Position numbers and translations under genes: made by a program. Positions 1 to 8,895 of a stretch of DNA of 64,000 nucleotides are shown piece after piece. Source of the DNA: Rhodopirellula baltica SH 1 (GTDB lineage: Bacteria > Planctomycetota > Planctomycetia > Pirellulales > Pirellulaceae). The stretch's first letter is position 1, and each line of letters starts with the position of its first letter. The DNA is taken from NCBI RefSeq assembly GCF_000196115.1, contig NC_005027.1, forward strand, positions 4,278,001 to 4,342,000, in the 5' to 3' direction. Under the pieces are notes generated by a model, which searched no databases, was not told the DNA's origin, and saw nothing but the letters and a program-made list of their open reading frames with translations.

Positions 1-1
1 C

Positions 2-1036
2 AAGAGCGGGATTTTTGGCAAATGGGACTTGGGTGCTCTTCAGCGAATGCTGCCAACATCGCGCGGCTTTGATGATTTCTATGGGTTCGTGAACACTGGC
101 ATTGATTACTTCACGCACGAGCGATACGGCGTGCCCTGCATGGTTCGTAATCTCGAACCGACAGAAGCCGACAAGGGCACCTACTGCACGTACCTGTTTC
201 AACGCGAAGCCCTGCGGTTTTTGGATGAGCACGCGGGCAACGAGCCATTCTTTTTGTATGTGCCGTTCAACGCACCGCACAATTCATCTTCTTTGGTTCC
301 GACCATTCGTTCGTCGGTGCAGGCCCCGGATCAATTCAAAGCGATGTATCCGCCGGTTGAGGTGGAAACCAGAGTCACCGACCGCTATCGCTACGGCTCG
401 CCCGCAACGGTCGCGACACCGCAAGCTCGTCGCCGCGACTACCGGGCAGCGGTCACCTGCATGGACGCGGCAATTGGCGAAATACTGGACCGCCTGGAAG
501 CGAAACAAATGCTCGACGAGACGATTGTCGTTTTCTTCTCTGACAACGGCGGCAGTGGCGGTGCGGACAACTCGCCGTTACGAGGCCACAAGGCTCAAAC
601 CTGGGAGGGTGGCATCCGTGTGCCTTGCCTCGTTCGTTGGCCGGCGGGACAAATCCCTGCCGGCGTGGTGAACGACGAATTCCTGACCAGCCTGGAATTG
701 CTGCCGAGCTTTGCAGCAGCCGCAGGTGTGGAACCACCGCCCGGCGTCGTCCTCGACGGATTTGATTGGTGGCCCACTCTTCGCGGCGAAGCCGAGTCTC
801 CTCGCAAGGAAATGTTCTGGAAACGCCGCGATCAAATCGGAGCAAGGGTCGGCCAATGGAAATGGGTCCAAATGGGTGAACAAGGCGGCCTGTTCAATCT
901 CGAAGAAGACATCGCCGAAAAGAACGATCAGTCTCAAGCCAAACCAGAGATCCTCGCGATGGTGAAGGAACGCTACGCCAATTGGCTTCGCGAAATGGAA
1001 GCCGCTGACCCTCGTGGCCCCTTTCGAGATTTCTGA
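2..1036 (+). CDS. Type I sulfatase, 3' part (cut by the left edge)
   Basis: C-terminal 344 residues of an alkaline-phosphatase-superfamily sulfatase (PF00884), an exported enzyme that hydrolyses sulfate esters. The frame is open to the left edge, so the N-terminus and the Cys-x-Pro/Ala-x-Arg formylglycine site lie outside the window; the TTG at 29 is internal. Seen: GKWDLG encoded at 17-34, at the place of the family GKWHLG motif, then VVFFSDNGGSG (about 522-555), which carries metal ligands, then GHKAQTWEGGIRVP. The GKWHLG motif normally supplies an active-site Lys and His; here the His is Asp. No gene follows closely, so its operon, if any, lies to the left. Confidence 0.93.
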   Translation, partial: KSGIFGKWDLGALQRMLPTSRGFDDFYGFVNTGIDYFTHERYGVPCMVRNLEPTEADKGTYCTYLFQREALRFLDEHAGNEPFFLYVPFNAPHNSSSLVPTIRSSVQAPDQFKAMYPPVEVETRVTDRYRYGSPATVATPQARRRDYRAAVTCMDAAIGEILDRLEAKQMLDETIVVFFSDNGGSGGADNSPLRGHKAQTWEGGIRVPCLVRWPAGQIPAGVVNDEFLTSLELLPSFAAAAGVEPPPGVVLDGFDWWPTLRGEAESPRKEMFWKRRDQIGARVGQWKWVQMGEQGGLFNLEEDIAEKNDQSQAKPEILAMVKERYANWLREMEAADPRGPFRDF

Positions 1037-1355
1037 CAGCCCTCGATTTGCTTCTCGCGAGAGCGAAGGACGCGGCACTCCTGGACCAACCCCGGGTCGC
1101 TCACTTGGGACCGCCCCCGTTTGGCGGTGCCTGATTGGTTCGCCAACCGCTGGTGAAAAGTTGCACTCATTTTTGAGATTCTCGCGAAACAATTGCATCG
1201 CAGGAGAACTTAATCCCCTTAGAAGTGGCACAACGAGCACCAAGCGATTCTTGGAAGACGTTGTCTTGTCTACCACTCCGGCACCACAGTCGAATTCTCG
1301 ACTTCAGCATTGGCTGGTGCCATCCATTCGCGATTCAGCTCTCGGGGAGAGTCTT
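1037..1355. other. Intergenic region upstream of the DUF1559 gene
   Basis: About 320 bp with no supported gene. The DUF1559 frame is open back to 1014, but an N-terminus starting there would put 114 unrelated residues before the prepilin signal, so this stretch is read as non-coding leader. A short hairpin (ACCGCC / GGCGGT, about 1109-1128) lies 75 bp after the sulfatase stop; it lacks a T-tract, so terminator function is uncertain. Confidence 0.5.
1344..1351 (+). promoter_or_regulatory. Shine-Dalgarno site for the DUF1559 gene
   Basis: GGGGAGAG four bases before ATG 1356. It decides the start in favour of 1356 over the upstream in-frame codons from 1014. Confidence 0.75.
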
Positions 1356-2558
1356 ATGAAGAAGATGCGCAGAAACGGTTTTACATTGGTGGAACTATTG
1401 GTGGTCATTGCCATCATCGGCGTTCTTGTTGGATTGTTACTACCAGCAGTGCAAGCAGCTCGGGAAGCGGCTCGACGAATGAGCTGCAGCAACAACTTCA
1501 AGCAAATCGGCCTCGCACTTCACAACTACCACTCGGCTTACAACAAGCTGCCGGCACAGAAAGGTGGCACGAACAACGCCAACGACGGATCGCTGGGCGG
1601 AAACCAATTGCGTCTTGGTTGGTTGCCTACGATTTTGCCCTTCATCGAACAACAAGGATTGTGGGAACAAATCAGTCATCCGTTGGCAATCAACACGGAC
1701 GGAACACTCCGTACCACGCCTTGGCCGGGCATGGGACCAGCACCATGGCGAACGGACTACACGCCTTGGATCACTGAATTGGCTGCGCTTCGTTGCCCCA
1801 GCGATCCAGGAACCGGTCTGCCCGCACTGGGCCGAACCAACTACGCCGCGTGCCAAGGCGATGCCGTCGAATACAACGAAGTCGGTGCGTGGAGCGGTTC
1901 CAATCCACTCGTCATGAATTCGGGATACGCGGAACAAATCCGCATCTCGGGTCGCGGCATGTTTGTCGCTCGTCAGTACACCGGCTTCCGTGATGTCTTG
2001 GACGGATTGTCCAACACGATCGCCGCCGGCGAAATCGCGACCGATTTGGGTGACCGCGATATCCGAACCGCACCCATCGACGGTCCTGGATCGGCTGTCC
2101 TGAGAGACAATCCTTCTTGGGCTCGCGACAACGACAAGATTGATCCGGAACGACCACAGTTCTGGCGTGCCGGCGAAAACTTGACGACTGACAACGCTGC
2201 CGGAGACGGTGCCCGTGCAAGCTGGGCACGTGGTTTTCACTGGGCCGACGGCGAAATGCAGCACTCCGGTATGAACACCATCCTATCCCCCAACAGTGAA
2301 ACCGTCTCACGCACCACGGCCGACAGCACCTGGGGCATGTACCCGCCCAGTTCGCGTCACCAAGGTGGGGTGCACGTCCTGATGGGTGACGGAGCGGTGA
2401 AGTTCATCACCGATTCAATCGAAGCAGGAAACTCGCGTGCTCACACGGTCTACAAAGATCACAACCCAGGCAACGCAGGAACTCAGAGCCCCTACGGACT
2501 GTGGGGTGCTCTTGGCACCAAAGCCAACAAAGAAACGGTCTCATTTGACTCGCTTTGA
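1356..2558 (+). CDS. DUF1559 prepilin-like protein
   Basis: 400-residue member of the DUF1559 family (SBP_bac_10), large in planctomycetes. The start at 1356 gives a type IV prepilin signal: basic MKKMRRNG followed by [20 protein letters not shown], with cleavage expected after the Gly and methylation of the Phe, then the AREAARR helix end. A HNYHSAYNKLP motif follows at about residue 50, and the H-x9-DG motif (HQGGVHVLMGDG) sits near the C-terminus. The protein is probably assembled into or displayed by a pseudopilus or surface structure; the exact role is unknown. A small lipoprotein gene follows at 117 bp, a common arrangement for this family. Confidence 0.93.
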   Translation: MKKMRRNGFTLVELLVVIAIIGVLVGLLLPAVQAAREAARRMSCSNNFKQIGLALHNYHSAYNKLPAQKGGTNNANDGSLGGNQLRLGWLPTILPFIEQQGLWEQISHPLAINTDGTLRTTPWPGMGPAPWRTDYTPWITELAALRCPSDPGTGLPALGRTNYAACQGDAVEYNEVGAWSGSNPLVMNSGYAEQIRISGRGMFVARQYTGFRDVLDGLSNTIAAGEIATDLGDRDIRTAPIDGPGSAVLRDNPSWARDNDKIDPERPQFWRAGENLTTDNAAGDGARASWARGFHWADGEMQHSGMNTILSPNSETVSRTTADSTWGMYPPSSRHQGGVHVLMGDGAVKFITDSIEAGNSRAHTVYKDHNPGNAGTQSPYGLWGALGTKANKETVSFDSL

Positions 2559-2675
2559 TAGCCGGAAAGGCATTTGCTCCGGCAAATGAGAATTAGAAGC
2601 GTTGTTGCAATCTCGCAGCAACGCTTCCTTCCTTTCCGATTTCTTCACGCTTCTCTTCATTCAATTTGCAACCAG

Positions 2676-2861
2676 ATGACCAATACCAAACACTCCAACC
2701 GATTGATCACCTTTCTGTCCCTGATGTGCCTCTCGTTACTCTGTGCTGGATGCGACAACAACGAATCGACTGTCATCCAGCAACCCGCTGATGCGGCACA
2801 GGAGATGGAAGACTACGAATCGATGATGAACTCATCGGCGAAAGAAGCTTACGGAAAGTAG
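2676..2861 (+). CDS. Small lipoprotein downstream of the DUF1559 gene
   Basis: 61-residue predicted lipoprotein. ATG 2676 gives a basic start, a hydrophobic segment (LITFLSLMCLSLL) and the lipobox LCAGC at about residue 27, leaving a mature acidic peptide of about 35 residues with no recognised domain. An in-frame ATG at 2586 would add 30 residues and bury the signal peptide, so it was not chosen. The position after a DUF1559 gene and before a strong hairpin suggests that both form one transcript. Function unknown; a small partner of the pseudopilin is an inference. Confidence 0.75.
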   Translation: MTNTKHSNRLITFLSLMCLSLLCAGCDNNESTVIQQPADAAQEMEDYESMMNSSAKEAYGK

Positions 2862-2883
2862 GCCATTCGCTCACATCGCCATC

Positions 2884-2916
2884 AACGCTGGATCCGATCA
2901 CGGGTCCAGCGTTTTG
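2884..2916 (+). terminator. Hairpin terminator after the lipoprotein gene
   Basis: Eleven-base stem AACGCTGGATC (2884-2894) with GGTCCAGCGTT (2903-2913), eight-base loop, followed by a short T run. It starts 22 bp after the lipoprotein stop. Confidence 0.75.
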
Positions 2917-2991
2917 CATTGAGTGATCGCCCTCGGTCGATCCAATCGCTCAAGATCTTCAACACCATCGATCACAGACAAGACTGCCTAG

Positions 2992-3107
2992 CAGGCTGTT
3001 GATTTATTGAGCCGCACCGCGTTAGCGGCGGTTGATTAGACGCCAACCGGGGCTAACGCCCAACGGCTAATGATTGTCATTCGGCATGCGACTATATCAA
3101 CAGCCTG
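2992..3107. repeat. 116-bp palindromic MITE-like element, copy 1
   Basis: Ends are inverted repeats: CAGGCTGTTGATTTA at the left and TATATCAACAGCCTG at the right. Inside are further nested complementary blocks, AGCCG/CGGCT, GCGTTAGC/GCTAACGC and CGGTTG/CAACCG, so the whole element can fold into one long hairpin. It encodes no protein. It lies 6 bp from the stop of the DUF1571 gene. A second copy of identical length, in inverted orientation, is at 6104-6219. Confidence 0.85.
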
Positions 3108-3113
3108 AACCGT

Positions 3114-4298
3114 TCAATCCTTCGCAACCGCGTTGGGACTGGCTTTCACATCCGATTGGGTCAAACCGACTGGACCGTCGAGTTTGCCTTTCAAACGTGT
3201 CGATGCAAACGTGGCGTTCGCCAACCCGACATTCAGTTTCAGATCCGCGTAGGTGTACTCCTCTTTTAACTCGGGTGAATCACCTTCCGCTGCGGGCCAA
3301 TCGTAAACTTCCAAACGAATCGGAACGTGCAGTTCATCGTCGATGTAGGCGTTGGCACGATGGAATGTGACACCGCCTTCTTTGGATGGATGAACAATCT
3401 GAATGTGAGTGGCTGGCCGTCCCATCACCCGAGCATTCCGAAAATAGGTCACTTCGGTGTTGTCGCCGGTGGGATCGTTTTCCATGTCGAATTCAATCAG
3501 TCCGATCAATCGACTCATGATCTTGTCAAATCCAATGTCCGTGATCGGATAGTTGCTTTGCTCTTTGGCCTGACGCCCGTGAGGGTCAATCGAAAGCACC
3601 AAATAGCTCAGCGCCCCGCCACCTTTTCGGACACGGGCTTTGCCTTCGTTCTCACCTTCGATGTAGAGAACTCGTCGATCGCGTAGAGTACGTGGGGATT
3701 GATACTGCAAGAAGACGGACAGCGGTGAAACATCGCCTTGCTCATTGGACTGTTCCACTCTGACGGCGAGGTCCATGATTTGAGGCGTTTGCAACTCACC
3801 ATCGATTCGTTCCCGTTTGATCAGCTTGCAACTGTAATCGCTGACATTCTGCCGAATGTGGTCGGCATGAGCCTTGGCAAACCCAAGTGCCCAACCCAAA
3901 GGGTGATCATCGATCGGTGGGTGCAATCGATGATCCTCCGCGTTGCCCGCCGTGCCCTTTGCATCCATCAACGGAGCCAAAGCGTCTCTTGTCGAGAACG
4001 ACTTCACCGGCGATGTCGCTGACACTTGTTGGATGACGTTGGCCTCGTCCAAACCCAGTTCCGCGATTGCCTGCTTGGCCAACTGGTCCGTCTGATCTTC
4101 TACCGCGATCTTCTGCACCGACACTCGACCGATTTCTGATTCATCCATCTTGACCGCACTCTGGGCCACCGATGCGGTTTCGTCGGCGCAAACGGGCAAT
4201 GAGTTGGTAAGCGACCCCAATACGACGCACGACAGTGTCAAGGTGGATGCGACGTTGGCCGAAGTTCGAAGGCGGCGGGTCATGGATGAGGTCGGCAT
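3114..4298 (-). CDS. DUF1571 exported protein
   Basis: 394-residue secreted protein of the DUF1571 family, which is frequent in planctomycetes and has an outer-membrane-lipoprotein-sorting (LolA-like) flavour; the biochemical role is not established. ATG 4298 has a GGAG site nine bases upstream; a TTG at 4313 and an ATG at 4283 are the alternatives. An N-terminal signal segment (TLTLSCVVLGSLTNSLPVCA) is followed by about 110 low-complexity residues and then the DUF1571 domain (from HPLGWALGFAKAHADHIRQN to the C-terminus). It is divergent from the exchanger gene at 4805, separated by about 500 bp that must hold both promoters. Confidence 0.85.
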   Translation of the reverse strand: MPTSSMTRRLRTSANVASTLTLSCVVLGSLTNSLPVCADETASVAQSAVKMDESEIGRVSVQKIAVEDQTDQLAKQAIAELGLDEANVIQQVSATSPVKSFSTRDALAPLMDAKGTAGNAEDHRLHPPIDDHPLGWALGFAKAHADHIRQNVSDYSCKLIKRERIDGELQTPQIMDLAVRVEQSNEQGDVSPLSVFLQYQSPRTLRDRRVLYIEGENEGKARVRKGGGALSYLVLSIDPHGRQAKEQSNYPITDIGFDKIMSRLIGLIEFDMENDPTGDNTEVTYFRNARVMGRPATHIQIVHPSKEGGVTFHRANAYIDDELHVPIRLEVYDWPAAEGDSPELKEEYTYADLKLNVGLANATFASTRLKGKLDGPVGLTQSDVKASPNAVAKD

Positions 4299-4307
4299 AG
4301 AAGATGG

Positions 4308-4311
4308 CTCC
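4308..4311 (-). promoter_or_regulatory. Shine-Dalgarno site for the DUF1571 gene
   Basis: GGAG on the minus strand, nine bases before ATG 4298. Supports 4298 over the TTG at 4313 and the ATG at 4283. Confidence 0.5.
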
Positions 4312-4804
4312 AAATGGCGGTCGAATTTCCGTTCGTTTCCGGTGGTGCTCGTTCAGCCCAAGCGGCGAAGTCCGTTTGTGCACGAAACGTGCCGATTGCT
4401 TGCAAAAATCCAAGTTTCAGATTAGCGACGCCCCATGGGGAAACAACTGAAAAGGAGCAATCTGCTCTGGAAGGAAAGAGTGGACGTCTGGACCACCGGA
4501 AAAACCCGCATAGCCTTCCTACCGTTTCGCCCCACAAAACCGGAGCCGAGGTCTGTTTCACGACGCTACCAACATCGCTCGCAGGGCAATCAACCACTCC
4601 AGTCAGTGAGAGGCTGCTTTCAATTTGACATCGCCGGATTGCATTCTGAGACGCGATCGCGAAACGCAACGTGAAACTCCCATTCGAGCGACGGGCAGGA
4701 AAAACTTCCTCCGCCGCTTGTAATTGTTACCTCCGCGATGTCATCCTTTGGGGTCGTGATCAATCCGTGAAACGAACTTCCTCTTTCCTTCGTCAAAGGC
4801 ATCC
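4312..4804. other. Divergent intergenic region
   Basis: About 490 bp between the DUF1571 gene and the exchanger gene. Short open frames on both strands have no recognisable sequence character. It must carry two divergent promoters; no convincing -35/-10 pair or operator was identified by eye. Confidence 0.45.
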
Positions 4805-6103
4805 ATGGGCATCGTCATCCCACTCGTTCTGATCTTCCTCACCTGCCTCGTCATCTGGCGAGCCTGCGATGGATTTGAAATCGCGAGTGAGTACATCGGA
4901 CGCAATCTCTCCGAAGGCGTTCGCGGCGGCACGATCAATGCCATCTCCAGTTCCATCCCGGAACTCTTCACAACTCTGATCGCCCTGTTCGTGCTTTCCG
5001 ACCGAGATGGGTTTTCGATCGGCATCGGCACCACCGCCGGCAGTGCGTTGTTCAACGGCATGATTATTCCCGCGGTATGCATTCTCAGCGTGGTTGGCTT
5101 TGTCGTGATGGGCGTTCGTGTCACCTCGGTCAACGTTTCCACACGCGTCCTTCTTCGCGATGGAATCTCGTTGATTCTTTGTGAGTTCATTCTCATCCTG
5201 CTGATCAATGGAGAACAACTTCATTGGTGGCAAGGTTTGATCTTGATGCTGATGTACGCGACTTACTTGGTGTACATGCTGACGACGATGAAATCATCTG
5301 AGTTGTCCGCCAACGACGAGCAACCAGACAATGATGGCGAAGAAGAGGATGAGTCCCCACGCGGCCCGCTCGCCAGTTTGTTTTACTGGATCTCCGGAGG
5401 CCCGCTGTTGGACTTGGAACGATGGTTCGTCAAAGACCATCATCGCGAACAGATGAAAGAAGAAACCTGGAACGGCTGGGGATTGCTGTTGACCAGCACG
5501 GGAGTCATCGCCATGGCCTGCTGGACATTGGTATTGGCCTGCGAATGGCTCGGCAGCGGCCCGGCCAACGTTGAGAATCCATCATACGAATTGTTCGGAC
5601 AAACCTTCGAAGGCCTGGGCATGCCAGCCATGTTCGTCGCGGTCATCTTTGCCTCGATGGCAACCAGCGTTCCTGACACGGTCATGTCCATTCGCGACGC
5701 TCGTGATGGCGACTACGACGATGCGGTGGCCAACGCCCTGGGCAGCAACATCTTTGACATTTGCTTCGCGCTCGGGTTCCCTTTGTTCCTGTACACGCTC
5801 ATCAACGGCCCCATCGCAATGGAGCCCGAGATCGCGGCTCAGAGCGGAGAACTGCGTTTGTTTCTCTTCATCCTGACGATCATCGGTTTCTTGATTTACT
5901 ACATCGGCAAACGAGGCGTTGCGGCTGATGGAACCAAGTACGTCGAAATGAAACGAGGCAAAGCGTTTGCTTTGCTGACGATGTACGGTCTGTTTGTGAT
6001 CTACATCCTGGCTCACGAAAACGATGTCGAAGTGGTCCACCAGATCTCCGATCACCTGCAAACCTTCCTAAAAATGCTGCCAGCGATCGGAGCCATTGTT
6101 TAG
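4805..6103 (+). CDS. Na+/Ca2+ exchanger-family membrane transporter
   Basis: 432-residue integral membrane protein of the CaCA (sodium/calcium exchanger, PF01699) superfamily, expected to exchange a divalent cation for Na+ or H+ across the inner membrane. Two alpha-repeats are visible: GGTINAISSSIPELFTT at residues 41-57, and MATSVPDTVMS about residues 283-293 followed by DDAVANALGSNIFDICFALG; the Pro-Glu and Pro-Asp carboxylates are the ion-binding residues. An acidic cytoplasmic loop (about residues 165-185, EEEDE) separates the halves. The last codon TAG is directly followed by the palindromic element at 6104. Ion specificity cannot be read from the sequence. Confidence 0.9.
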   Translation: MGIVIPLVLIFLTCLVIWRACDGFEIASEYIGRNLSEGVRGGTINAISSSIPELFTTLIALFVLSDRDGFSIGIGTTAGSALFNGMIIPAVCILSVVGFVVMGVRVTSVNVSTRVLLRDGISLILCEFILILLINGEQLHWWQGLILMLMYATYLVYMLTTMKSSELSANDEQPDNDGEEEDESPRGPLASLFYWISGGPLLDLERWFVKDHHREQMKEETWNGWGLLLTSTGVIAMACWTLVLACEWLGSGPANVENPSYELFGQTFEGLGMPAMFVAVIFASMATSVPDTVMSIRDARDGDYDDAVANALGSNIFDICFALGFPLFLYTLINGPIAMEPEIAAQSGELRLFLFILTIIGFLIYYIGKRGVAADGTKYVEMKRGKAFALLTMYGLFVIYILAHENDVEVVHQISDHLQTFLKMLPAIGAIV

Positions 6104-6219
6104 CAGCCTGTTGATTTAGTCGTATACCGAGTGACAACAATTAGCCGATGGGCGTTAGCCCCGGTTGGCGTCTGCCTAACCGCCGCTAACGCGGTACGGC
6201 TCATTAAATCAACCGCCCG
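6104..6219. repeat. 116-bp palindromic MITE-like element, copy 2
   Basis: Inverted copy of the element at 2992-3107, with the same length and conserved internal blocks (GCGTTAGCCCCGGTTGGCGTC, CCGCTAACGCGGTACGGCTCA read in pieces). Termini CAGCCTGTTGATTTA and TAAATCAACCGCCCG. It starts on the base after the exchanger stop codon. The 4 bp on each side are TTAG (6100-6103 and 6220-6223), which could be a target-site duplication. Confidence 0.85.
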
Positions 6220-6303
6220 TTAGCCCGCTCGGACTGGACGATCCCCAAACCTGAATCATCAACTCACTTGTTGTAGACTGATTGGTCATGTTTTTCGCCG
6301 CGT

Positions 6304-8895
6304 TTGCTTCCCTGGAATCGTGGCGACGTGACGAAATGGATCACCTACAGAAAGTCGTTCGAGTTGACTACTTGGAAGCCACGTCCGTTCTTCTTCGCGA
6401 CCGCCTTGATCGTCGCAGCGCAAATCATTGCGACTGAGCCAATCTTTGCCGCGGTACCGGCCGACGTGCTCGCGTCGCTGACAACGCACTGCATTGATTG
6501 CCACGGTCCCGAATCAGCTGAAGCAAATCTGAGGATTGATCAACTGACCAGCGATCTCGCCGATCGCGAAAACGCACTGAAATGGATCGAGATTCGCAAC
6601 GCGATCAATCTCGGCGAGATGCCTCCCGACGGCGAACCGCCACTTCCCGTCGACATCATCTCACAAACGTCCGAGTGGGTTTCAGGCGAGTTGAGAGAAG
6701 TGGATCGATTGCGAACTCGAGCGGACAAACAAGTTCGTCTGCGTCGATTGAACCGCCATGAGTACACGCACACGGTTTCCGACCTGTTGTCGATGAAGTT
6801 CCCAACCGGCGAAAGTCCACTCGATACATTGCCACCCGATGGAACCGCAGAAGGTTTCGACAAAGTCAGCTCGGCACTGATGATCGACCCTTCGCTGATG
6901 ACTCAGTACTACCGAGTCGCTCGCCGAATCGCGGACCGTGCGATTGTGGACGGTCCACCGGAATACCCGACGGAAACAATGCGGCTGGAGTTTGAGGAAA
7001 TCGCTGACAGTCATGCGATCGGATATCTCGTCACACGTCGGGGCATGAATCCGGTCCCCGGTGGACTGCAATTGATCGAAGGCAGCACGCGATCTTTTGG
7101 GATGCTTCGTTACCCGGGTCGCAAGGACAACAACGTTGCACCAATCAATGGTTTCTATCGATTCACCATTCGTGCGGGAGGTTCCCCGGGTGCCGACGGT
7201 GAAGTGCCGCGAATTCGTTTGAAACACAACCATCCCGATGACTCCATGCAGACGATCATGGAGTACGACGTGACGGCACCTTGGGACTCTCCCGCCGAAA
7301 CCAGCGTGACGATTCCTCGAGACACCTTGGGCGGTGAACTCAACATTGAAATATTGAACGACACAAAGCTGTCCATGGGTCAGCGTCCCGGCGAAAACTT
7401 CATGAGACGAATCAATGAAGTGGGTGAAGCCGGCGACTTCACCGAGTCGCTTCGCCTGGCCGGTCGCAAGGTCGCCGAGGGCTGGGGCGGAGATCGTTCA
7501 ACACCCGATCCCGAGAAACTCGACCTCACAAAATTCCCGCGAGTCTTCTTGGACCATTTGGAAGTCGAAGGTCCTCTGTACGACCAATGGCCGCCGAAGA
7601 GTCACACGACGGTCTTGTTCCGCGGCGAAGCAGGAACCGATGTCCTGGCTTACGCTCGCGAGATCCTTTTGCGACTTTTGCCGACCGCCTGGCGACGCCC
7701 GGTCGAAGAGAGCGAAATCGAACCGATCTTGGGAGTCATTCAATCGGAACTCGCAAACGGCGAAACATTCCACGAAGCCATTCGCGTCGGATTGGCCGCC
7801 ACATTGACGTCACCGAACTTCCTCTACCTTGCGGAAGGCACTGGGAATGCCGCCGACACTTCCGTGCTGACCAACCACGAAATCGCGTCGCGAATGTCGT
7901 ACTTCCTTTGGTCTTCCATGCCAGACCAAGAGCTCTTTCGCGCTGCCCGAGACGGCGAACTCACCGACCCCAACCACCGAAAACAGCAAGTCGAGCGGAT
8001 GCTGGCGGATCCTAAAATGGATCGTTTTGTCGGCAGCTTCGCTCGGCAGTGGCTGCAGACCGACACATTCCTGACCTTCACGCCCGACCGATCCCTGTAC
8101 CGGGAATACGACGAGAAACTGTCCGAAGCCATCGTTCGTGAACCGCTCGAATTCTTTCACGAAATCTTACGCAGCGATCGAAGCGTGCTGAATTTTCTTG
8201 ACTCGGACTTTGTGGTCATCAACGATCGGCTCGCTCGACACTATGGCATCGATGGTGTCAGCGGCGAGGAGTTTCGCGTGGTTGACTTGCCATCGGGTTC
8301 CGTCCGAGGTGGGTTGCTTGCCATGGCGGGTGTGCACCAAGCCGGTTCGGATGGCACTCGAACCAAACCCGTTTCGCGAGCGGTGTATGTTCGAGAAGTC
8401 TTGTTCAACAACCCGCCCGATCCACCGCCACCCAATGCCGGCGAAGTCGAACCCAACATTCAAGGCCAACGTCTGACCGTCCGAGAACGGTTGCTGCAAC
8501 ATCAACAAATCGAAGCCTGCGCAGCCTGCCATCGCTCGCTCGATCCCTACGGTTTGGCATTGGAAAACTTCAACGTCATCGGCCAATGGCGTGAGCAACA
8601 AGACGGGGAAAATTTTCGCGGTCGCAATCTGCCGGAGATCGACGCCAGCGGCCGACTCCCCAACGGCAACGAATTCACAGGCTTCGAAGATTTCCGGGGG
8701 TTGCTGCTGCAGCAGAGCGATCGCTTCCGCCGAGCCTTGGCGGAAAAGGTGTTTGTCTACGCATTTGGCCGCCCCGTTGGACCGGAGGACGACGCCCCCC
8801 TGACTCGCGTCGTCACCGACATGAAAGCGGAAGGCGACACCTTCCGTGCACTGATTCAATCCATTGTCACCAGCCAGGCATTTGTGTCCCGATGA
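6304..8895 (+). CDS. DUF1587/DUF1592 planctomycete cytochrome-like protein
   Basis: 863-residue exported protein with the planctomycete-specific DUF1587, DUF1595, DUF1592, DUF1588 and DUF1585 series. Seen: a hydrophobic signal segment at about 29-49; a c-type heme motif CIDCH (residues 63-67); RRLNRHEY (DUF1587); PTAWRRP (DUF1595); LTNHEIASRMSYFLWSSMPD (DUF1592); RGGLLAMAGVH (DUF1588); a second CAACH at about 739-743; and LPEIDASGRLPNG (DUF1585). The role is unknown; redox activity is inferred from the heme motif. The start is uncertain: TTG 6304 or GTG 6328, as no ATG is in frame. The stop overlaps the DUF1552 start (ATGA), so the two are translationally coupled. Confidence 0.9.
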   Translation: MLPWNRGDVTKWITYRKSFELTTWKPRPFFFATALIVAAQIIATEPIFAAVPADVLASLTTHCIDCHGPESAEANLRIDQLTSDLADRENALKWIEIRNAINLGEMPPDGEPPLPVDIISQTSEWVSGELREVDRLRTRADKQVRLRRLNRHEYTHTVSDLLSMKFPTGESPLDTLPPDGTAEGFDKVSSALMIDPSLMTQYYRVARRIADRAIVDGPPEYPTETMRLEFEEIADSHAIGYLVTRRGMNPVPGGLQLIEGSTRSFGMLRYPGRKDNNVAPINGFYRFTIRAGGSPGADGEVPRIRLKHNHPDDSMQTIMEYDVTAPWDSPAETSVTIPRDTLGGELNIEILNDTKLSMGQRPGENFMRRINEVGEAGDFTESLRLAGRKVAEGWGGDRSTPDPEKLDLTKFPRVFLDHLEVEGPLYDQWPPKSHTTVLFRGEAGTDVLAYAREILLRLLPTAWRRPVEESEIEPILGVIQSELANGETFHEAIRVGLAATLTSPNFLYLAEGTGNAADTSVLTNHEIASRMSYFLWSSMPDQELFRAARDGELTDPNHRKQQVERMLADPKMDRFVGSFARQWLQTDTFLTFTPDRSLYREYDEKLSEAIVREPLEFFHEILRSDRSVLNFLDSDFVVINDRLARHYGIDGVSGEEFRVVDLPSGSVRGGLLAMAGVHQAGSDGTRTKPVSRAVYVREVLFNNPPDPPPPNAGEVEPNIQGQRLTVRERLLQHQQIEACAACHRSLDPYGLALENFNVIGQWREQQDGENFRGRNLPEIDASGRLPNGNEFTGFEDFRGLLLQQSDRFRRALAEKVFVYAFGRPVGPEDDAPLTRVVTDMKAEGDTFRALIQSIVTSQAFVSR

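Noticed and set aside
1014-1355. N-terminal extension of the DUF1559 protein, also overlapping the sulfatase end
   Set aside because: It would bury the prepilin signal, which must be N-terminal, and ATG 1356 has a strong Shine-Dalgarno site.
4620-4802. 60-codon minus-strand ORF in the divergent region upstream of the exchanger
   Set aside because: No signal, motif or ribosome site; composition typical of chance ORFs in this GC range.
6288-6437. Short plus-strand ORF starting ATG 6288 in a different frame from the DUF1592 gene
   Set aside because: About 49 codons, no signal or domain, and it overlaps the signal-peptide region of the larger gene; a frameshift explaining the lack of an ATG for the DUF1592 protein was considered but there is no supporting similarity.
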